The translations under genes were made by a program, and so were the position numbers. The notes beneath the pieces were generated by a model. That model made no database searches and had not been told where the DNA came from. It saw only the letters and a list, made by a program, of their open reading frames with translations. This document shows positions 12,601 to 23,892 of a stretch of DNA of 64,000 nucleotides, piece by piece. The DNA is from Flectonema sp. DT1601. Lineage: Eukaryota; Euglenozoa; Diplonemea; Diplonemida; Diplonemidae. The stretch spans positions 1,010,001-1,074,000 of the forward strand of contig OZ025780.1 in the NCBI GenBank assembly GCA_964019425.1. Direction: 5' to 3'. How positions within the stretch are numbered: the first letter of the stretch is position 1; every line of letters begins with the position of its first letter.

Positions 12601-13071
12601 TAACTAACTAATATGCCGCTACTTACTTACTGAGTGAAAACATTCTTAATCGATTCAATCCAAATAGTCTTTTAGTATTTTAATCATCAGAGTTACGATA
12701 CGTAACATGAATAGTCTCACTGTTCGCCTGATAACACTTTGACTGAAGATCTAAACTTATTCATTCATCTATTTGCTTCCCTCTCTAAATAAAACAAGGG
12801 TCATTCCAATTCTTGTTGTAATTATTTGCAGTTAAATTATCCCGTCTCTGTTTTTTTTTGTTATCCCAGGAGGAAAAGGGTGATGGTCGATGGTCCTGCA
12901 TGCGATGTTCGGGGAGGGAAGTGTTTTTTCTTTTTTCTTTTTTAATTTAATTTTTTTTTTTGTTTCTTTACCTTATTACTCACTGAGAGTTGTTCTTCTT
13001 TCCCTTTCAACTAAGTCTTTCTCTCTATTTTTTAGCGTTCCTTTTTTTTTTCCCCTATTTTCTTTTTGCAT

Positions 13072-13180
13072 TTGAACAAGTATTGTAAGAACGAAAAAGG
13101 ATGTTACGGCCTCGCAGCCCTCCTTTTAGCTTTATCAGTTTAAGTCGGTTTACGGGTTTTCGTAGCACAGACAAATGTTA
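13072..13180 (+). repeat. Dispersed element R1, copy B
   Basis: Begins AACAAGTATTGTAAGAACG and contains CTTTATCAGTTTAAGTCGG and ACGGGTTTTCGT, matching the 22200 copy over about 100 bases with substitutions and small indels. Confidence 0.8.
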
Positions 13181-13429
13181 TTTGGAATGAGAACAATGTT
13201 TTTGTGTGATATTTTTCACCCCTTAACGCCCCTCCGTATTTATAAATGAGCTGCTGTAAAATTGGCAGCGGGAAATCTACTTCCCTACTTCGTGTGTTAA
13301 AGTTGATCACTTTTTTTTTTTTTTTTTTTTTGACATTACTATAATCCCACAACTGTGGTTAATTGTGTAAGTATTTCGACCTGTTACTTGATACTGTTAT
13401 GATTTCTATTTCACCGTCGGCAGTGGCTT

Positions 13430-14240
13430 ACTGGCCTCTTCTTAACATGCTGAACCTATTTATGTTTTTTTCGGAGTCTATTCACAGCTTCTGTTGTACA
13501 TGTTTGGATTCTTCCTACCGTTTTATCCAAAGTTTTTTTTTCTTCAAAAAAAATGAAAAAATTCGAAGATGCCGCTTCACAGGCAGAGCTACGAATTTCT
13601 TTTCTTTTTCTTTTTCTAGCCTCCAGCTGTTCGCTTGCAGGTTTTCTTAATATGCTGAGAAGCTGTTTTGACGGTTTGCAAGCTCGTGGCTTCCCCTCTA
13701 ACACGTTCACATATCCACAAGCAAAGGGAACTCATTTAAATAAGCCAATTGTTAAGTGATTGTTTTTTTATGTTTTTTATTTTATTATTGTTGATCTGGG
13801 GAATGCAGTGCTGACTGATCACTCTCTTTCCACTTCAAAAAAAAAGCTTTAAAAAAAAGAAAAAAAAAAAAAAGAAAAAAAAGAAAAAAAAAAAACAGTT
13901 TTCTTGTTGCCTTCGGCACTTGGCTTGCAGTCTTCCTCTTAACATGCTGAGAAGCTGTTTTAGTTTCCCGTTCACTCAAATCTTTACCATATTCGGCAGA
14001 ATACTAAAACATTAATGTATCGCTTTGGTAGTGGCCTGTAGGCCTCTTCTTAACAAGCTACAGATTATTTGTTTCTTTTCTGTTCTCGACATGCTGAAAA
14101 GCTGTCTTCGAGTAGCTTTACTCAAATGGGGGATGTTGCATGTGCACTATTCCCTTTTAGCATTTGTTGTGGGTCGTAAAATAGTTTTTTTTTTTTTTTT
14201 TTTTGGTCTTTCTTAACATGCTGAGAAGCTGTTTTGAACA
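13430..14240 (+). repeat. Array of GNRA-tetraloop hairpin repeats (about five copies)
   Basis: A motif like TTAACATGCTGAGAAGCTGT recurs at about 13441, 13647, 13938, 14085 and 14212, each after a GGCCTC- or GCTTGCAG-like lead and each near a long A or T run. Copies 2-5 fold as AACA-(bulged T)-GCT-GAGA-AGC-TGTT. The outer pairs change together: AACA with TGTT in copies 3 and 5, AATA with TGTT (a G-T wobble) in copy 2, and GACA with TGTC in copy 4, whose loop is GAAA. Copy 4 also extends with CTCG pairing CGAG. The copy at 13441 is broken after TGAA. Function unknown; it could be a small RNA array or a structured repeat. Confidence 0.7.
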
Positions 14241-15386
14241 ATAGATATTGTGAAGAGGATGTCTGTATGTAAAGTGATATGGTGATTTGCTAAATTGTGC
14301 TTGGTGTTCTTTCCACAGACGCGACACTTTTTTTTTTTTTTGATGGGAACCTCGTCAGAAAAAAATAATAATAAAAAAAGAATGTTAGCAACAGGAAGGT
14401 TTTTGACCTCCGCATGCAAAGCAGGTCGTTTTTTTTTTTTTTTTTTAAGTCTGCTGTATTGTGGGGCTTTTTTTTCCCCTTCTTTTTTTGCATAAGCGAT
14501 TATGTACATGTTAGTGCGTCATAAGTGCTCTTAAGTTGCGATAGTACTTTTGGTCTCCTTGAGTAATGTTTTCCTCCTCCTTCTAAACTAAACTAAACTT
14601 CTTTTTCCCCCTCATTTACTACGCTGCCGTTGACAGTCAAGATTGTCGGAGAAATTGTTGTTCCTTTGAGCTTGAAAATGCAGTATCAAATTACCCCTCG
14701 AAATGTTGATTCGAAGATTCTCCTGTCCTTGGCTACTTATTTTTTAAATTATTAGAAGCCTTCTTATTACCCAATGGATGACAAGCCTGTTTGTTGGTCA
14801 GGTTCTGAGTTTTTTTTATTTTATATATTTTTAGTACGGAGTGGCGAGAAACTTGTTGGGAAAGGTAAAAGCATAAGGCTGCGAGTTTTTTTTTTTTTTT
14901 GTTTTATTTTATTTATTCATGTTATTATTGTGGTTAAGTATTTTTATAGTTCTTCTTACTCTGATCCTCTTGAATCATTTTTTCCCCCTCGTTTCCCTCT
15001 CTCTCCCTGTTTCTTTTTAATGTCTACTTTTCTTGTTTGCGAATTCCTTTAAAGATCGCTGTATATGTTAATTGTTAACTCATTCCCCGTCTTCCTTCAC
15101 CTTTTTTTTTTTTTAAATTATTCTTTTTTTGCTGCGAAAAAAAAAAAAAATGGACTTGTATTTTTCCTCTCACTTTTTTTTCTTTTTCTTTACCCCCCTT
15201 TTTTTTTTCCCTTAGATTAAGTTAACATCTAACATGTGTTGCTCTTGTGTGAAAATGGGCAACATATTTTCTTGTTTTCTTTTTTTTTTTTTATTTTATT
15301 TATTTTTCTTTTTTTTGAAGAAAATTAATCATGTTTTCAAATTAATGACTTTTTTGTATGAAGTCAAACATCATTAGGCAAGAAAA

Positions 15387-15420
<34 letters not shown>

Positions 15421-15591
15421 TTTGTGTTCCTTTTTTTTTTTTTTTTTTTTTCCTTGTTTTAATCCTCTTTATGACGCAGCCGATACTATGAAACTACAAT
15501 CTTCGCGATTGGGTCCTTACTGATGTGGGCTACCCAAACCCCTCGTAGTCATCAGTTTGTATTTTGCTAACTAACTGCTGATGGATAAACT

Positions 15592-17210
15592 GCAGAAATG
15601 AATACTTTTTTTTTACTAATCTCTACTTTTCTTATTCTCACTTTTCTGTTCTAAAATTAATGATACGAACTGCTTATGGATGTCTCAAAAAGATTGAATC
15701 TTTACCGCTGCAATTTACGACTTCTCATCATTTTGCGTTGTTTTTATGATTTCGATTCCAATTTTTATCCCCTTCACAAATGATGACAGAAGAGGTAGGA
15801 GAGTTATTTTTACAAGGCTTTGTTTTGATTATCCGTTCGGCTTTATCCAAATGATGTCTTCCTGGTCAGTAAGACAAGAAATATAGTTTTCTCTTTTTAT
15901 GTTTACTTTTTTTCTAAAACGTAATTTTCTTTGATTAACAAACTACAAATATCTTTCAGTCAAGTACTTTGATATTAATTTTGTTTTTAATACCCTAAAG
16001 TTGTTACTGTTTTTACATTGTCAAAGTTTCACTCCCTTCACAATGATGAGAAGAAGTGTTGCTTCTCGAAACGATAATAGTTATTTTTTACAAGGCTTTG
16101 GTTTGATTATCAGTTCGGCTTTATTCAACTGAGGTTAAGATTATCGTCGAAATTCAAACAAAATTATTCTTTATCTAGGTTGGTCTCCTTGCTTTATTTT
16201 ATTAACCAGGCTATAAGGCTAAAAGTTAACCTTTTAGCTATTGCTTGTATGCCTTTTCCTCTCTCTCACGTATTCCACAGTGTATTATGGAACAGCAGAA
16301 CAATGTGTTTTTATAATTTTTCTTTTTTTTTTTTATATTTTAATTTAGTGCACTTTTTTATAATAAACTCATATTCTAACTGCTGATGGATAAACTGCAG
16401 AAATGAATACTTTTCTTATTCTCACTTTTCTGTTCTAAAATTAATGATACTAACTGCTGATGGATAATTATTAATACTAACTAATTGCTTATGTTTGTCT
16501 CAAAGATCGAATCTAGTACCCTTTGATGTTAGGAAATTGCAGAAATGAATACTTTTCTTTTACTGATCTCTGCTTTTCTTATTCTCACTTTTCTGTTCTA
16601 AAATTAATGATACGAGCTGCTTATGTATGTCTCAAAAAGATTGAATCTTTACCGCTGCAATTTACGACTTCTCATCATTTTTGCGTTGTTTTTATGATTT
16701 CGATTCCAATTTTTATCCCCTTCACAAATGATGACAGAAGAGGTAGGAGAGTTATTTTTACAAGGCTTTGTTTTGATTATCCGTTCGGCTTTATCCAAAT
16801 GATGTCTTCCTGGTCAGTAAGACAAGAAATATAGTTTTCTCCTTTTATGTTTACTTTTTTTCTAAAACGTAATTTTCTTTGATTAACAAACTACAAATAT
16901 CTTTCAGTCAAGTACTTTGATATTAATTTTGTTTTTAATACCCTAAAGTTGTTACTGTTTTTACATTGTCGAAGTTTCCCTCCCTTCACAATGATGACAG
17001 AAGAGGTAGGAGGCAAAAATGTTGCTTCTCGAAACGATAATAGTTATTTTTTACAAGGCTTTGGTTTGATTATCAGTTCGGCTTTATTCAACTGAGGTTA
17101 AGATTATCGTCGAAATTCAAACAAAATTATTCTTTATCTAGGTTGGTCTCCTTGCTTTATTTTATTAACCAGGCTATAAGGCTATAAGTTAACCTTTTAG
17201 CTATTGCTTT
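15592..17210. repeat. Large direct duplication (about 650 bp, two copies about 950 bp apart)
   Basis: Copy 1 is about 15592-16245 and copy 2 about 16537-17210. Both run from GCAGAAATGAATACTTTT through AGATTGAATCTTTACCGCTG, CAAATGATGACAGAAGAGG, TCCTGGTCAGTAAGACAAG, TACCCTAAAGTTGTTACTG and TTGATTATCAGTTCGGCTTT to CAGGCTATAAGGCTA and TTAACCTTTTAGCTATTGC. Differences are few substitutions and small indels, so the duplication is recent. Between them TAACTGCTGATGGATAA recurs in short partial copies (16379, 16450). Confidence 0.9.
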
Positions 17211-17218
17211 TCCTCTCT

Positions 17219-17384
<166 letters not shown>

Positions 17385-18307
17385 TTGTGTAAAAAAGTAG
17401 GCGCTTCTTGGGCGCTAATTCTTCGCTGGAATTAAGTTTTACGCATCTCTAACTAGGTAGATGACTTCGATTTGAATATATATATCAGTCATTCCTTTTT
17501 TTTGCGAACAAAAAACACCATTTTCTCACCGCCTGAGCAAGGTTACACGATATGTTACTTTTGCTCGATTTTTTATTTTTTGGAATCGGGGAGGGTGCGA
17601 TCTGTAAAATTAGGCATAGGGATATACTTTTAAACGTGGTAAGTGCTGCTAAAAAGAGATAAACGTCTCTTTGCAAAATTTCCTTGGTACTACTCAATGA
17701 TAAATATTAATCCCAGACCTGGAATGGAAAGATCGAGAAAATCTGAGTAAAAAACACCCCTAAATTTTTTTTTTTTTACTATTTTTTTCCCCCTTCTCCC
17801 GCACTCAAGAGATATGCACCTTTTTACTAACAAATCAACCCTAGTAGCAATTATGTAAGGAAAATGTTGCATCTGTGGTGGTGATAATGATCATTAAGTA
17901 TCAAAGTAGGTCCAAAAAGACAGGTAGTAACAATCTGCCTCACCGGCACATGCTTAGTACTCTTTAATATATTTTTGCTCGATTATTTTTTCTCTGGATC
18001 CCGCTGGACCAGCAGTGTAAAATTAGACCCTTCGATTAATTTTTAGTTTTGGTACTTGTCCACGGCTGAGCTGATTTAGTAAACCACAAAAATCTCTTTT
18101 CTCAATTCGGGTGACAAGTATGTGATGCCAACCTCCCGATTTCGGACGGAAATGAACCCAACGATGCAGCGCATTAAAATGCCGCTTCGATCGAAAAATT
18201 TACAATTTTTTTTGAAAATCTTTTTCAATATCCAAAATTTGTTCGCAAAAAAAAGGAATGACTGATATATATATATATTTTTTTTTTTTTTTAAATCTCC
18301 AAGCAAG

Positions 18308-18585
18308 AACCCATGCTGTATTGTCGGAAACGACTACAGATTGGGGTCCTCAAAATAATCTTTTTTTATTTTTTTATTTTTAAAATTTTATTTAGTGCAT
18401 TATTTTAAATAAATAAAATATAATTTATATAGATAAATGTTCCTGTTCTTGATCTTTTTTTTTTTTCTATAATAAATTTAAAAAAAAAAAATTACATCCC
18501 CCTTACTAAATCTAATTAAATAATCCAAACAGAGTCTTCGGAGACGATTTTGGGTTGGGGTCCTCTGTCGCTGTGGGTTTCTCTA
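18308..18585. repeat. Dispersed element R2, copies 2 and 3
   Basis: At 18315 the sequence folds as CTGTA-(TT)-GTCG-GAAA-CGAC-TACAG and is followed by GATTGGGGTCCTC. At 18535 it folds as GTCT-TCGG-AGAC and is followed by TTGGGTTGGGGTCCTCTG and GCTGTGGGTTTCTC. The stem is kept while the loop and stem bases differ. Confidence 0.65.
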
Positions 18586-19804
18586 ATACCCATTAAAAAA
18601 AAAAAAAAAAAAAGACGGCAAAGAACGTTGAATTTGCACAACTAACTTAACAAACTCATATTCTACCGAAATATAAAAATCCTAATTTTAATAAAACGGG
18701 TAATCCGTGCGACTAAAAAGAACAAGCAAAACAAAAAAAAACTAATAAACAACACTTACATAGTTCTTACACCCCGAAACTGTTGCTGTGCTGTGGGGAG
18801 TTCGGTACGTTTCCTGTCTTCCCGGGAAGCCATTTTTTTGAACTCTTCTTACGCATTTGTGTCATCTGAAAACCTCTAAAAAAAGAGCCTCGTAGATCGT
18901 TGTTGTTGTTTGTTATTAGTTCGGAAAAAAAAAATCATCTTTTTTTTTTCCCCATTTCTAGGGGAAACGAAAAAAAAAAGAAGGAAAAAAAAAAAAAAAT
19001 TCTATAATTCCTGTTACTCATCGTGCTGGATTTTCTGTTATAAAGTATGTGCACTTTTATGGCAGCATCCTTGGTATGTGCAGATAGGACCCTAAATTTG
19101 ACCTTTAATTAAAAAAATAAAAAATAATATTTTATTTGTTACTCTCATCTCATTGTCCCCTTCACATCGTTCATTTCAACCTGTGGGTTCTAGGTAATTG
19201 CCGAAGCTATTAAAAAAAAAAAAAAAAAAAAGCACAATCTCAGGGATTGGAACGCAGTCATTGATATTTATGAAAGTTGTGGTCAACAACTTTCGTTTTG
19301 TTTTTTATTATTATTATTTTTCTTGAATTTTCAAACAAGTTGTTTAAAGTTCTTCCTTATGATACTCACTTTTATTGATAACAGCTGCTATGTTATATTT
19401 CTCATCGTTTATTATTATTATTTTTTTTGAATGCGGTGATGAAGTTCATAATCATCGCCAAACCAAATAGTTCACCGTATCTTTAGGTTGTGATGCATAT
19501 GTTATATTTTGATACTCTTTTTTGAGATTGCTTAAGAATACCGTATCTAGTTATAACCCTCCGTATGAAGAGGACTTGACTGCTTGTCATCAGTTGACCT
19601 TAGTTCTGGAAAAAAAAAAAAATTATTTACCTTTTCTATTTATTATTATTTACGAATTAATTAATCTTGTATTTTTTGAGGCTACTGAGTATTTTTTTTT
19701 TTTTTTTTTTTCGAGCCTTGATGGACCCCTTTTTATTATTATATTATATTACGCTGTTGAGCTTTCCCTTGAATTTTTAGACTTTCCTAGGCTTCGTAAA
19801 TAAA

Positions 19805-20214
19805 TAATTATTAACAATTTTTGGCGTTATCAGCCGTCTCTAACTAACACTGTCTGCTCACGCGGGCAGTGGGTTTAGGTAGTCATTTGTTCCAGGTTAT
19901 TCTACGTCTCTTATACGTCTGTGAGTGTTTCACAGTTGGTTGGTAGCGATCTCACTGCTACCCAGTTGAGCTATTCCTGACCTATGGCTTCCTGGACTTT
20001 CGAAAATAAATAATTATTAACAATTTTTGGCGTTATCAGCCGTCTCTAACTAACACTGTCTGCTCACGCGGGCAGTGGGTTTAGGTAGTCATTTGTTCCA
20101 GGTTATTCTACGTCTCTTATACGTCTGTGAGTGTTTCACAGTTAGTTGGTAGCAATCTCACTGCTACCCTGTTGAGCTATTCCTGATCTATGGCTTCCTG
20201 GACTTTCGTAAATA
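19805..20214 (-). repeat. 206-bp tandem unit, two copies, with hairpins and a tRNA A-box-like string
   Basis: Copy 1 is 19805-20010 and copy 2 is 20011 to about 20214, differing at only a few bases. On the + strand each copy contains GGCGTTATCAGCC, a hairpin CACTGTCTGC-TCAC-GCGGGCAGTG (with G-T pairs), CTGTGA-GTGTT-TCACAG and GGTAGC-(9)-GCTACC. On the minus strand copy 1 reads TAGCTCAACTGG, a good match to the tRNA A box, followed by a GTAGC/GCTAC stem and a 5-bp stem with a 7-base loop. I do not see a clear B box (GGTTCGA). It could be a tRNA-derived SINE or a duplicated small RNA. The strand call rests only on the A-box-like string. Confidence 0.6.
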
Positions 20215-20410
20215 AATAAATATATGAAGAATTATTATTATTTGACTTAATTTACTGTGATAGCCTCACTGTAATTTTTGTTCTTTTTTCATTTTCTTTT
20301 TTTTTCTTCAGTTTTAACCTTTATTACTTATTATTAGTATTATAAAGTTTTATTACTGTTTTCTACATTGTCAAAAACAATCACACCCCTTCAAAGGAAA
20401 GAAGGGAAGG

Positions 20411-20443
<33 letters not shown>

Positions 20444-20577
20444 AAGATATGGTTTTACTGCGCTAATGTATTATACTGGGGTATTACTGTTTATTCTTTA
20501 CTGTTTTTTTTATATTTTTTAATTTTTTTTATATTATTATTATACCTTTTCTTTCATTCTTGCAATTTGCTTATCCA

Positions 20578-20640
20578 TGCTGCGTCTTCCGGAAACAGCT
20601 ACGGATTGGGCCCTCTGTGAGTTACCCTCCTCTATGTTAC
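20578..20640. repeat. Dispersed element R2, copy 4
   Basis: GCTGCGTCTTCCGGAAACAG followed by CTACGGATTGGGCCCTCTGT and GAGTTACCCTCC, matching the 12498 copy with a shortened 3' part. Confidence 0.6.
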
Positions 20641-22199
20641 TTAAGCCTGATTATGTGTCTTATTACCTCCTACTGTGCAGCAATGGTGGATAGGAAATTA
20701 AAATAGCTTTTTTTATTGATGGTGCTATTCTTTTCACGGCACTGAATCTTTTGGAGTTAAAGCAAAGAAAAACAACAACAACAACAACAAACAACCAACT
20801 GTTGCTGTCAATTTCTGTCATTTTTCATTGTTGCATTGTTTGCCTTCTATTTATTATTATTATTATTATATTACACATGCTTCAGAATACCGGTTCAAAA
20901 AATAAAGATTTTCACTCAAGGGGGTGGTTTGTTCCACGGGATGGTGTTATCTGCAATCGCACACCATTTTTCTTTCCACGCAATTAGACCCCCAAAGTGG
21001 TTTTTCCCGCCACCTATTTTTATTTAAAAAAACTATCCCTCCTCCACTATCCTTTTTATCATCAAACAAGACACTCGCAACTTTTTTGAGTGTAAAAAAA
21101 AAAACAAAAAAACAGAGCATATTCCGTAAACGAAGCCTCCGGTGAAAAAAAGAATTTTTTTTTTTGGGCACTCTGGAGAATGTGTAGTATATTTTAATTC
21201 CTTCTTCTACCATACGACCTCCCTGGCATCAATGCATCTACATATGTAAAAAAAAAAAAAAAAAAAAAACATCCCGCCAGTTATGCACATAAATTGTAAA
21301 ACACAAAATAATAACGAACCACGAAAAGTGGTGAATAACAATTTCTTTTTAAAAGTGTTTTTTTTTTTTTAATTTTTAATTTTTAATAAAATGATTTTAG
21401 CAGACTTTACAAACATTATTGCGACTTATTGATCGCCTGTGTATGCGTTTGATGTAAATCGATGCTTCATTATGGCATAGGGGAGAAGGGGCGTTCTGAA
21501 TCATATTTCAACAACACCAATGGAATTTTATTGATAATGGTTGAATGTTGGTCTTTGTTCCTCTCAATAAAATACATGGTTTTAGAGAAAGCTTCTCGGC
21601 CCTTTCCCCCATCTCAACTCTCTGCGGAAAAAAAAAAAAAAAAAAAAAAATAGATTGCATAAAAGCGTCTCTACCGAGATTGCTACAATTCAATGCTGGA
21701 TAGACAGCATGTTGAGGGTTGCGGTACTACAAAGATTTCTTTCATATTATCCCTTGGTTTAAAATTGTTAAAAAAGAGAGAGAGGATTTCTTCTTGCATT
21801 TAATGCTCTCTCTCGCTACAAAAAAAAAAAAAAAAAAACACTACCACATAAACCCTTATCGTTTTCCCTCATCCTTCCCCATTTTTATTTTATTTTAATT
21901 TATTCAAAACTTTTTTTTTTGTTGGCAATCTATAACCTATTTAATGCTGTGTTAAGGAACCAGCATCTATCTTCAAATAAAATTCACGTTGTTTTAAATT
22001 AGGAATTTTGAAGTTTTTATTTTTATTTTTATGTTATTTATTTATACCTAGTATTCCTTTTTGTTTTTTTTTAATTTATTTATTTATTATATTATTTACA
22101 TTAAGAGCGATTTTCTCGCGCGATCTATTGTTGGCGATGACTGGCGTTATCAGCCCAAATATTTTCTTATTTTTTTTTATTATATTATTATTTTTTGCA

Positions 22200-22370
22200 T
22201 TTAACAAGTATTGTAAGAACAAAAAGGAATGTTGGGCAGCACGCGTAAACCTCCTTTAGCTTTATCAGTTTAAGTCGGTTCACGGGTTTCGTGTCACAAA
22301 CAAAAAATCACAGTGTTATAATATTATTATTTTCTGTATAGTTGAAGATAAAACCAATTCTTTTTTATTA
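22200..22370 (+). repeat. Dispersed element R1, copy C (longest)
   Basis: Runs from AACAAGTATTGTAAGAACAA through GGCAGCACGCGTAAACCTCC, ATCAGTTTAAGTCGGTTCAC and a small CACG-GGTTT-CGTG hairpin to ATTTTCTGTATAGTTGAAG and AAAACCAATTC. The 5' half matches the copy at 13072 and the 3' half matches sequence inside an intron at 32424. Confidence 0.8.
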
Positions 22371-22451
22371 TTTACAACAACAATATTATTACACTAGGCA
22401 AGGATGGAAAAAAAAAAAAAGCTAATTTTTTTTTTTTTTTTGTTTTGTTTT

Positions 22452-22500
22452 TGGCATCCCGGAAAAGGCTACAGATTGGGTCCTGGGTTTCTCCCAGGGG
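22452..22500. repeat. Dispersed element R2, copy 5 (weak)
   Basis: GGCATCCCGGAAAAGGCTAC followed by AGATTGGGTCCTGGGTTTCT. Similar to 18311 and 20580 but shorter and less certain. Confidence 0.45.
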
Positions 22501-22709
22501 GGTACTCATACTGCAACGTTGGGTCTTATTTTCTTCCTGTTGGTATCACAAAACTAACTCCCACGGGATTGAAAATAGGATGCGTTCCGACAGTATAATC
22601 TATTTAATAAGCCGCTATTCTTACCTATCCTATATTATTATTACATAAGAACAAACTACATCTTCTTCTTCTTTTTTTTTCTTTTTTTTTTTTTAGATTG
22701 CTTATGCTA

Positions 22710-22810
22710 TTCCTTTTAGCTTTTTTTATCAGTTTGAGTCGGGGGGGGGTTTCACCAAGGGGGGTTTTTTTTTTGCGCACACACAAAATAAAAATCATCA
22801 ACACGTGTTA
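22710..22810 (+). repeat. Dispersed element R1, copy D (degraded)
   Basis: CCTTTTAGC, then TTTATCAGTTTGAGTCGGG, a G run, TTTCACC and CACACACAAAATAAAAATCA. It has the same block order as copy C with homopolymer growth inside. Confidence 0.55.
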
Positions 22811-22853
22811 TATTATTGTGCGTGCGGTTTGGTTTTTAAAGCCATTCCTTATG

Positions 22854-22894
<41 letters not shown>

Positions 22895-23004
22895 TTTGTG
22901 CTTAGTTAGTTTCATACGTCGATGGTTCATTTTATTATTTATTTCTTGTTTGATAGTTAGTTAAGCTTGGCGAGGTAGAAAGCTGAAGTTAGTATCAGCA
23001 ATCA

Positions 23005-23056
23005 TATCCTCTGTTTGCTGTGAGTTACCCTCCCTAGTGACGTTTTGGATTGTATA
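23005..23056. repeat. Dispersed element R2, 3' part, copy 6
   Basis: TCCTCTGTTTGCTGTGAGTT, then ACCCTCCCTAG and GACGTTTTGGATT, matching 12532-12598 with a deletion. Confidence 0.6.
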
Positions 23057-23561
23057 CCTAAATAGATTATGATTTCATGCAACCTAACGAATGAAAAAAA
23101 AAAAAAAAAAAAAACAGGTCGACATATTATAACCAATCAAAGAATAGTTCACAGCAATGTGTTTTTCTTTGATGCTTATTCTCTTATTAAAGTGTATCTA
23201 GTCTCCCTCCTAGCCTGGCTTAAATTTTTCTTCCATTTCTTCCATTTCTTCCTTCCTTCCTTTCTTTCCCTCCTTTTTTTTTTTCTTTTTTTTTGAAAAT
23301 TACCGATCGAGTTTTTTTTTTCCCATCCTCTGCCTGCTTGATAGAGGTACCCAGAAGAGTAGTTTTCACTTGGATTGCGATCCGCAGAGATGTTGGTATA
23401 TTGATCTTTTATTACAGTATCAGATAGTTATCTCTCCCAGTTTTTCTTTTTTATCCCTACTTCTTGTGTTATTAGCCATTTACTAACTTAACCTACCAGT
23501 GTGACTGGTTGGGAAGAAAAAAAAAAAAAAAAGTAATTTACACAATGAGAGGCTTTTTGAT

Positions 23562-23596
<35 letters not shown>

Positions 23597-23863
23597 AAAA
23601 GAAAAGAAACACACTAATCCATTTATTTATTTATTTATTTTTTTTCCCTCTCCCTCATACACTCTTCCTCACTATAAAAAAAAAAAGAAAAAAAAAAAGA
23701 TTTATCCCGAAATTACAATTTGCATTAAATATTTGTAACTTTTTCGTGTGATGTTTTTTTAGTAGTTCACTTCATTACAGGTGTGTGAAATGTGTCGCAG
23801 TTACTGTTACCGAATACAATGTGGGATTGTGTCTCTGTCGTATTTGACGCGGTTCTGCATTTG

Positions 23864-23888
23864 TTATTATTATTATTATTTTCAACAG
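23864..23888 (+). promoter_or_regulatory. Probable trans-splice acceptor of the XPB gene
   Basis: An ATT-rich, T-rich tract ends TTTTCAACAG at 23888, four bases before the ATG at 23893. It fixes that ATG as the likely start because an upstream in-frame extension would read through the tract. Inference: the spliced leader itself is not in the window. Confidence 0.5.
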
Positions 23889-23892
23889 GGGA

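Noticed and set aside
23792-23892. Extra first exon for XPB upstream of 23888
   Set aside because: ATGs exist but no good donor site before the acceptor, and the reading runs into the ATT tract.
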